From contig NZ_LNTY01000034.1 in assembly GCF_001559595.1 (NCBI RefSeq), forward strand, positions 62,001-126,000: a DNA stretch of 64,000 nt, in the 5' to 3' direction. The notes under the pieces are model-generated. The model was not told the origin of the DNA. It searched no databases and was given only the letters and a program-made list of their open reading frames with translations. Shown in pieces: positions 58,852 to 64,000 of this stretch (position 1 is the stretch's first letter; each line of letters starts with the position of its first letter). Both the position numbers and the translations under genes were made by a program. Source of the stretch: Enterovibrio coralii. GTDB lineage: Bacteria > Pseudomonadota > Gammaproteobacteria > Enterobacterales > Vibrionaceae.

Positions 58852-58876
58852 GACGGTGAGCTTGCCTCTCACCGTC
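58852..58876 (+). other. Hairpin between flagellin 2 and flaG
   Basis: A perfect 9-bp stem GACGGTGAG / CTCACCGTC with loop CTTGCCT lies 19 bases after the flagellin stop. There is no T run. It may stabilise the flagellin mRNA or reduce read-through into flaG rather than terminate. Confidence 0.6.
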
Positions 58877-58901
58877 AACAGCTAACAGGAGGTGAACAAC
58901 G

Positions 58902-59324
58902 ATGGACATATCATCCGTTTCAACGTCATCCCTGTCTCAAGTGACTCCACAGTCAGGCACGAAAGTTGCTAGCAGTAACAAGTCTGTGGGGGGGACTCAA
59001 CCCGAAATCACAAACCAGCAGCGAATGGCCGAGAATGTTGAAAAGCTGTCTCAGCGTCGCGTCGAACAAGCCAACCGCTTGGAAGATTCGAGAAAGATAC
59101 AGCAAGAGCAGCTCGAAGTGCTGGTTGAGCGACTGGATGAGTTTGTGTCTACCTTTAACAAAGGCTTGTCATTTCGACTCGATGAGGAATCAGGAAGAAA
59201 TATCGTCACTGTTTATGAAATGAGTAGTGGTGACATTATCCGCCAGATTCCAGAGAAAGAAATGCTCGAGCTGGCGCAACAATTGTCTCTTCATTCGAGG
59301 GGGCTTGTTGCAGAAAAGGTATAA
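58902..59324 (+). CDS. flaG: Flagellar protein FlaG
   Basis: This is a 140-aa protein of the FlaG family, with a Ser/Thr-rich N-terminus, a coiled-coil middle (residues ~45-85) and the conserved domain LSFRLDEESGRNIVTVYEMS and IIRQIPEKEMLELAQQL. FlaG influences filament length. It lies between flagellin and fliD, with AGGAGG before the ATG. Confidence 0.94.
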   Translation: MDISSVSTSSLSQVTPQSGTKVASSNKSVGGTQPEITNQQRMAENVEKLSQRRVEQANRLEDSRKIQQEQLEVLVERLDEFVSTFNKGLSFRLDEESGRNIVTVYEMSSGDIIRQIPEKEMLELAQQLSLHSRGLVAEKV

Positions 59325-59340
59325 CTGAGGTGAAGAAAAC

Positions 59341-60708
59341 ATGGGTTTGAGTGCAACGGGCCTTGGCAGTGGCATGGATATTACTTCCATGGTCAACAAA
59401 ATAGTTGAGGCTGAGCGCGCGCCCAAACAAGAGCGAATCGTTAAGAACATGAATGATGTTGAAACTAACATCAGTGCTTACGGTAGACTCAAAACTTCCC
59501 TCAATACGATGAAAGACTTGATGTATAACTTTCGTCGTGACAATACCTTCGCGGCGCGGAGTACGGTTTCTAGCAATGAGGAAACCGTCTCTGCATCCGC
59601 TACCCACCTTGCCGCTACCGGCGTTTATTCCATCGATGTTCAGCAACTTGCTCAATCGCACAAGCTTGTCTCTGAAGGCTTGGACGCAGAGGAAGATTTT
59701 GGCGCAGGCCAATTAACGCTGAAGTTAGGTGGACGCACAGCAACGATTGATATCGAGCAGGACAAAAGCTCCTTGCTTGATATTGTTCGTACGATTAACA
59801 GCGAACCTTCAAATCCCGGCATTCAAGCGTCTGTTATCAATGATGACAGCGGTGCGCGACTGATTTTAAGCAGTGACAAAACGGGTGAAGACAACCTCAT
59901 CAGTATTGGCGTGAATGCGATTCCTGGCAGCCCTTTGGAAGCACTGGCGTACGATCCTGTCAGCCCGACCAACAACATGAACGAAATGCAGGTGGCAAAA
60001 AATGCCCGTATTTTGATTGATGGTCTGGCATCTGTTTCCAGTGACACGAATTCTTTTTCTGATGCGATTCGCGGCGTCGACATTTCGGTGTCGAAATTGA
60101 CGACAGCGGAATCTGGCCCAATCACGGTGCGTGTCGATGAAGACAGAGACGCGGTGAAAGGCGCATTGGAAGAATTCGTTGATGCGTACAATGCCTTCTA
60201 CCAAGTCACGAAAGCCTTGTCGAAGTATGATCCTGATACGCAACAAGGCGGCCCGCTGATTGGTGACACAGTGATTCGTTCCGCGGTGAGTCAAATGCGC
60301 TCGCTCTTCACGACGCCAATTGAAGGGGCATCTGATTCCATCAAAACCTTGAGTGAGCTTGGTATCTCTACGACGATGGAAGGTCGCTTGGAAATCAACG
60401 ACTCCATGTTGGATAAACAGCTGAAGCAAAACTTCTCAGCATTGGAGAGCTTTTTTGGCGGCAACCAAGGCTTTGCGCGAAAAGTGGAAGAAACCGTGCA
60501 AAACTTCACGGGCGCGGGCGGGGCTATTCGAAACCGTGAGTCGAGCTTGGGTGATCAGCGCACGCGCTTGGAATCAGAGCAAGAGAAGCTGGATCGCCGC
60601 ATGGAAGATTTGGAAACGCGCACATTGAAGCAGTTTTCTGCCATGGACAATGCCATGGCGGAAATGCAGGGGCAGTTGTCGGCCATGATGAACATCATGC
60701 CCGCGTAA
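59341..60708 (+). CDS. fliD: Flagellar filament cap protein FliD
   Basis: This is a 455-aa filament cap (HAP2) with the N-terminal LSATGLGSGMDITSMVNKIV motif, then AERAPKQERI, and the C-terminal coiled coil LGDQRTRLESEQEKLDRRME ending MMNIMPA. It caps the growing filament and folds flagellin subunits. It follows flaG by 16 bases and precedes flaI. Confidence 0.95.
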   Translation: MGLSATGLGSGMDITSMVNKIVEAERAPKQERIVKNMNDVETNISAYGRLKTSLNTMKDLMYNFRRDNTFAARSTVSSNEETVSASATHLAATGVYSIDVQQLAQSHKLVSEGLDAEEDFGAGQLTLKLGGRTATIDIEQDKSSLLDIVRTINSEPSNPGIQASVINDDSGARLILSSDKTGEDNLISIGVNAIPGSPLEALAYDPVSPTNNMNEMQVAKNARILIDGLASVSSDTNSFSDAIRGVDISVSKLTTAESGPITVRVDEDRDAVKGALEEFVDAYNAFYQVTKALSKYDPDTQQGGPLIGDTVIRSAVSQMRSLFTTPIEGASDSIKTLSELGISTTMEGRLEINDSMLDKQLKQNFSALESFFGGNQGFARKVEETVQNFTGAGGAIRNRESSLGDQRTRLESEQEKLDRRMEDLETRTLKQFSAMDNAMAEMQGQLSAMMNIMPA

Positions 60709-60718
60709 GGAATAGAAA

Positions 60719-61009
60719 ATGTCATTCCTCGCTGAGCTGCAACACATAGACGAGCAATTGTTAACCGTACTCGGTCATGAGGTCGTGGATCTCGATGAAA
60801 TGGCACGGTTATTGAATGAAAGAAAAGAATGTCTGGCAGAGATCACGAATTTGCCAGAGAAGCCCGAACAAGTGGCTTGGTCGGCAGCAATGCAGCGCAC
60901 CAAGTACCTTATGAGTTTAATTAAAAACCATCGTGATAGTACTGCGGCTCAGGCCAGTCACCTTATTAAAGGGCGTAAGTCAGTACAACTTTACAAGAAA
61001 TTCGAGTAG
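60719..61009 (+). CDS. flaI: Flagellar chaperone FlaI (FliT-like)
   Basis: This is a 96-aa helical protein in the position of flaI/fliT, between fliD and fliS. It is probably an export chaperone for the cap protein. It has no membrane segment. The call rests on size, helical content and strict gene order. Confidence 0.8.
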   Translation: MSFLAELQHIDEQLLTVLGHEVVDLDEMARLLNERKECLAEITNLPEKPEQVAWSAAMQRTKYLMSLIKNHRDSTAAQASHLIKGRKSVQLYKKFE

Positions 61010-61021
61010 GTGAGGAAAGGT

Positions 61022-61426
61022 ATGAGAGGGTCACTTCAGGCCTACAAAAAAGTGTCGGTCGATAGCCAGTTAACAGCAGCATCCCCACATAAAGTGATTC
61101 AAATGCTGATGGCGGGTGCGATCGAGCGCTTGATCCAGGGTAAAGCAGCAATGTTGCAAGGCGACATTGCCGGTAAAGGTGAACGCTTAGGTAAAGCGTT
61201 GGATATTATTATCAGCCTAAGAACCTGTCTTTCGATGGAAGACGGTGGCGAAATTGCAACCAATCTCGACGCACTTTATGACTTTATGATCCGTCAGGTC
61301 ACCATGGCCAACCGTGATAATTTGGATGCGCCTATTGATGATGTGATCGATATTTTGCGCGAAATTAAATCAGCGTGGGACCAAATACCCGCCGAATATC
61401 ACAATATCACGCAAGCAGACGCATAA
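61022..61426 (+). CDS. fliS: Flagellar export chaperone FliS
   Basis: FliS binds flagellin in the cytoplasm before export. The 134-aa protein has GSLQAYKKVSVDSQLTAASP and HKVIQMLMAGAIERLIQGKA, and the helix SLRTCLSMEDGGEIATNLDA. The ATG at 61022 is preferred: GAGGAAAGG lies immediately before it, while the GTG at 61010 lies within the flaI stop region. Confidence 0.95.
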   Translation: MRGSLQAYKKVSVDSQLTAASPHKVIQMLMAGAIERLIQGKAAMLQGDIAGKGERLGKALDIIISLRTCLSMEDGGEIATNLDALYDFMIRQVTMANRDNLDAPIDDVIDILREIKSAWDQIPAEYHNITQADA

Positions 61427-61464
61427 TTCCCCCCAAGATTCACTACAATTTGATCTGTCTTGGC

Positions 61465-61495
61465 ACCAGAGTCACAGCTTTATTGTGTCTCTGGT
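61465..61495 (+). other. Long hairpin between fliS and flrA
   Basis: ACCAGAG-T-CACA pairs with TGTG-T-CTCTGGT (11 bp with one T-T mismatch) around a 7-base loop. A short T-poor stretch follows, so it is a weak terminator or a leader element of flrA. Confidence 0.6.
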
Positions 61496-61598
61496 TGCTA
61501 TATAACATTCAACTATTACAATAGCTGGATTATTCTGTCGTCAGCGGTATTATTGCGTGGACGACAAAGATGGTTTTTGGGGCAGATATATCTCACAC

Positions 61599-63074
61599 AT
61601 GCAAGGTTTAACGAAGATTCTTGTTATCGAGGATGATGAAAAATTTCGTCACGATTTAGGCGTTATCTTGGAGTTTATTGGTGAGCAATACCTGCTATGT
61701 TCAACCATTGAGCTAAATGATTCGCACTGGAAGCAAGCAGAGGGGGCTTGTTTTCTGGGTAATATTCATTCACCCCAACGACTGTCTCAGGTTATCGATA
61801 ACCTGACAATAAATAACCACATCCCGGTTATTGCACTTTCTAAACACAAAACAGAATTATCGGGTTTGCCAAACTTTGTTGGCGAGCTTGAATTGCCGTT
61901 AAATTATCCGCAAATGGCTGATGCACTTCGTCATTGTCAGGAATTTTCAGGCAAGCGCGCATTTAATATCCCGCAACTTAGTCGAAAAAATACGCTATTT
62001 AGAAGCATGGTGGGTCGCAGCGAAGCGATCAGTGAAGTCCGTCATTTAATTGAGCAAGTCGCAGGCACTGATGCCAGCGTTTTGATCCTTGGTGAATCCG
62101 GCACGGGTAAGGAAGTTGTTGCGCGAAACATTCACTACCATTCTCAGCGCGGTAAAGGCCCATTTGTTCCAGTAAACTGTGGTGCTATTCCGCCAGAACT
62201 TCTAGAAAGTGAACTGTTCGGCCACGAAAAAGGTGCCTTCACGGGAGCTATCTCTTCGCGTAAAGGGCGTTTTGAGCTGGCAGAAGGTGGCACCCTGTTC
62301 CTTGATGAAATAGGGGACATGCCGCAACCGATGCAGGTGAAATTACTGCGCGTGCTTCAAGAACGTTGTTTCGAGCGCGTGGGTGGCAACAAAACCATTC
62401 AAGCAAATGTTCGTGTGGTCGCGGCAACGCACCGCAATCTGGACGTGATGATTGAAAATGGCGCATTTCGTGAAGACTTGTTCTATCGCTTGAACGTCTT
62501 CCCAATCGAAATGCCCGCATTGCGTGAACGCATTGAAGACACGCCGCTTCTCATCCAAGAGTTAATGGCGCGCCTTGAAGCGGAAGGGGGCAACCAAGTG
62601 CACCTGACGCCGCGAGCGATTTCATCGTTGATGGAACACGAATGGCCGGGTAACGTGCGTGAACTGGCCAACTTGATTGAGCGTTTGGTTATTCTTTATC
62701 CGGGCCAAATGGTTGACGTTAATCGACTGCCAAAAAAATATCGCTACAGCGATATTCCGGAATTCCAGCCAGAAGCCTTCAACCAGTTTGAAGATGCCGA
62801 AGAGCTTGAACGTGAAGCACTCCATGCTGTTTTTGCCATGGACGATCATGAAGAAGACATGCCAGGCTTTGCTAATCCAGTTGCGACAGGGCTTCCACCG
62901 GAAGGTGTTGATTTGAAAGCCATGTTGGCCGATTTGGAAGTCGATATGATCCGCCAAGCTCTGGAAGCGCAAATGGGGATTGTTGCCCGTGCAGCAGATA
63001 TGCTGGGTATGCGCCGAACCACGCTGGTAGAGAAGATGAGAAAGTACGGATTGAATAAAGAAGATATCGCGTAA
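61599..63074 (+). CDS. flrA: Sigma-54-dependent flagellar master regulator FlrA
   Basis: FlrA (FleQ-like) activates class II flagellar genes. The 491-aa protein has an N-terminal receiver-like FleQ domain (about 1-130), an AAA+ domain (about 140-370) with Walker [11 protein letters not shown], the sigma-54-contacting GAFTGA in [12 protein letters not shown], Walker [14 protein letters not shown] and a Fis-type HTH at the end ([20 protein letters not shown]). The start is uncertain: ATG at 61599 gives a family-like [13 protein letters not shown], while GTG at 61557 would add 14 residues. It ends at a 15-bp terminator. Confidence 0.95.
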   Translation: MQGLTKILVIEDDEKFRHDLGVILEFIGEQYLLCSTIELNDSHWKQAEGACFLGNIHSPQRLSQVIDNLTINNHIPVIALSKHKTELSGLPNFVGELELPLNYPQMADALRHCQEFSGKRAFNIPQLSRKNTLFRSMVGRSEAISEVRHLIEQVAGTDASVLILGESGTGKEVVARNIHYHSQRGKGPFVPVNCGAIPPELLESELFGHEKGAFTGAISSRKGRFELAEGGTLFLDEIGDMPQPMQVKLLRVLQERCFERVGGNKTIQANVRVVAATHRNLDVMIENGAFREDLFYRLNVFPIEMPALRERIEDTPLLIQELMARLEAEGGNQVHLTPRAISSLMEHEWPGNVRELANLIERLVILYPGQMVDVNRLPKKYRYSDIPEFQPEAFNQFEDAEELEREALHAVFAMDDHEEDMPGFANPVATGLPPEGVDLKAMLADLEVDMIRQALEAQMGIVARAADMLGMRRTTLVEKMRKYGLNKEDIA

Positions 63075-63095
63075 CATTCTCTCTTTTCACCCGCC

Positions 63096-63132
63096 AAAAA
63101 AGCGAAGTCAAAAAAATGACTTCGCTTTTTTT
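63096..63132 (+). terminator. flrA terminator
   Basis: AAAAAAGCGAAGTCA / TGACTTCGCTTTTTT, a 15-bp stem with an A6 loop and a T run. Confidence 0.93.
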
Positions 63133-63174
63133 ATTGTGCAAAGAGTTAACTTGTTGAATTTTAATGGTTAATTA

Positions 63175-63191
63175 TTGGCACATTATCTGCT
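63175..63191 (+). promoter_or_regulatory. Sigma-54 promoter of flrBC
   Basis: TTGGCACATTATCTGCT: -24 TTGGCAC is intact and -12 is CTGC with GG-GC spacing of 10. It lies 46 bases before flrB. FlrA is known to activate the flrBC operon with sigma-54. Confidence 0.82.
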
Positions 63192-63236
63192 AATACTGGC
63201 TTAATAACGAATCGACTAGGTCATAAGTAAGAGATA

Positions 63237-64000
63237 ATGGAAGCCAACGACTCTCCGCTGGGAACAATGGACCAGCAGCTTCTTCGCTACAAACAAGTTC
63301 TAGATGTGATGCCTGCGGGCGTATCTTGCTGGATCCGTTTGGAAAAGTGGCAGAAGCCAACCCTGAAGCGTATCGCCTACTTGGCGAGCCGTTGGAGAAT
63401 GTTCGTTGGGTTGATGTTATCAATCGCGCCTTCTCGCCAAGAGAAGATGACGGTCATGAGGTGTCATTACGTGATGGCCGTAAGGTGAAACTGGCTATCT
63501 CGGCGTCAGAATCTGGGCAGCTCATCCTCATCACTGACATGACCGAAACCCGTCTGCTGCAATCTCGTGTGAGTGATCTGCAACGCTTGTCATCGCTCGG
63601 CAAGATGGTGGCCTCATTGGCGCACCAAGTCAGAACGCCGTTGTCGAGTGCCTTGTTGTATGCCGCAAACCTTGGCGCACCGAACCTGAATGAACCCACA
63701 CGTCAGCGTTTTCAAATGAAGCTGGTGGACAGGCTACATGATCTTGAAAAACAGGTGAATGACATGCTGCTGTTCGCTAAAGGCGGCGATAACAAAGTGG
63801 TAGACACTTTTACCTTGGAACATCTGCTCAATGAGTTTGAACCTATGGTAGAGGCTTTGGTCGCCAGTCAGAACGTCGATTTCGAAATTAATTGTGATGA
63901 TGAATCCCACACCTTGTTGGGTAACGTCAACGCGTTGGCGAGCGCACTGTCAAATCTCGTCGTCAATGCCATTCAGGTATCTGGCAAGAACTGCAAAGTG
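63237..64000 (+). CDS. flrB: Flagellar sensor histidine kinase FlrB, frameshifted and cut by window end
   Basis: FlrB phosphorylates FlrC to switch on class III genes. The first frame (63237-~63323) reads LRYKQVLDVMPAGV. It then needs one extra base to continue LLDPFGKVAEANPEAYRLLG (a PAS domain) and the kinase dimerisation motif SLAHQVRTPLSSALLYAANL with the phosphorylated His, followed by LFAKGGDNKVVDTF and the start of the ATPase domain (SNLVVNAIQVSG) at the window end. The frame without correction stops at 63488. A sequencing error is likely because downstream coding is perfect. The flrC gene should follow outside the window. Confidence 0.9.

Noticed and set aside
61460..61476. Sigma-54-like TTGGCACC near flrA
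   Set aside because: No TTGC at the -12 spacing; the bases belong to the fliS-flrA hairpin. FlrA genes are not usually sigma-54 dependent.

Overview
The window is chromosomal DNA from a marine Vibrionaceae bacterium. The evidence is the FlgT/FlgO/FlgP H-ring genes, the polar-flagellum gene order flgT-flgOP-flgNMA-cheVR-flgBCDEFGHIJKL followed by flagellins-flaG-fliD-flaI-fliS-flrAB, a VemP-secDF2 module, OmpU-like porins and a GbpA-like chitin oxygenase. The genus cannot be fixed from sequence alone. A lineage near Grimontia/Enterovibrio/Photobacterium is my guess, because the flagellar region carries insertions that I do not expect in classical Vibrio.

Layout. 1-9.9 kb is a carbohydrate/glycopeptide locus: the end of a peptide ABC transporter, an M17 aminopeptidase, an N4-(beta-GlcNAc)-asparaginase, an RpiR regulator, a GH38 alpha-mannosidase, PTS EIIA and EIIBC, and a divergent AraC regulator. 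9.9-16.1 kb is the conserved core block crr-ptsI-ptsH, cysK, cysZ, zipA. 16.1-25.2 kb lies between zipA and ligA, which are neighbours in many relatives. It holds a multidomain AA10 lytic polysaccharide monooxygenase, an scs (copper-sensitivity suppression/disulfide) operon, and a second secDF pair preceded by the arrest peptide VemP. 25.4-33.7 kb holds ligA, two closely similar porins flanking a DUF2057-like gene, a tiny secreted protein and gltX, and then tRNA-Arg(CCT). 33.8-51.2 kb is the flagellar rod/hook/ring region with cheV and cheR. 51.3-55.7 kb is an AraC regulator/sugar-efflux pair and a TPR glycosyltransferase-like protein. 56-64 kb is two flagellins, the filament cap and chaperones, and the regulators flrA and flrB (cut by the window end).

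Regulation can be read directly in places. Good sigma-54 (-24/-12) sites precede flgB, flgF, flgK, the first flagellin and flrB. Near-consensus sigma-28 sites precede flgM and the second flagellin. This matches the FlrA -> FlrBC -> FliA hierarchy of Vibrionaceae.

The most notable observations are: (1) eight genes, including ptsI, cysZ, flgH and flrB, each broken by exactly one missing base, which looks like systematic sequencing error; (2) a VemP-type force-sensing arrest peptide upstream of secDF2, with an intergenic hairpin that can sequester the secD Shine-Dalgarno; (3) a covarying hairpin with an invariant loop in the 5' leaders of both porin genes, which I do not recognise as a described RNA family.
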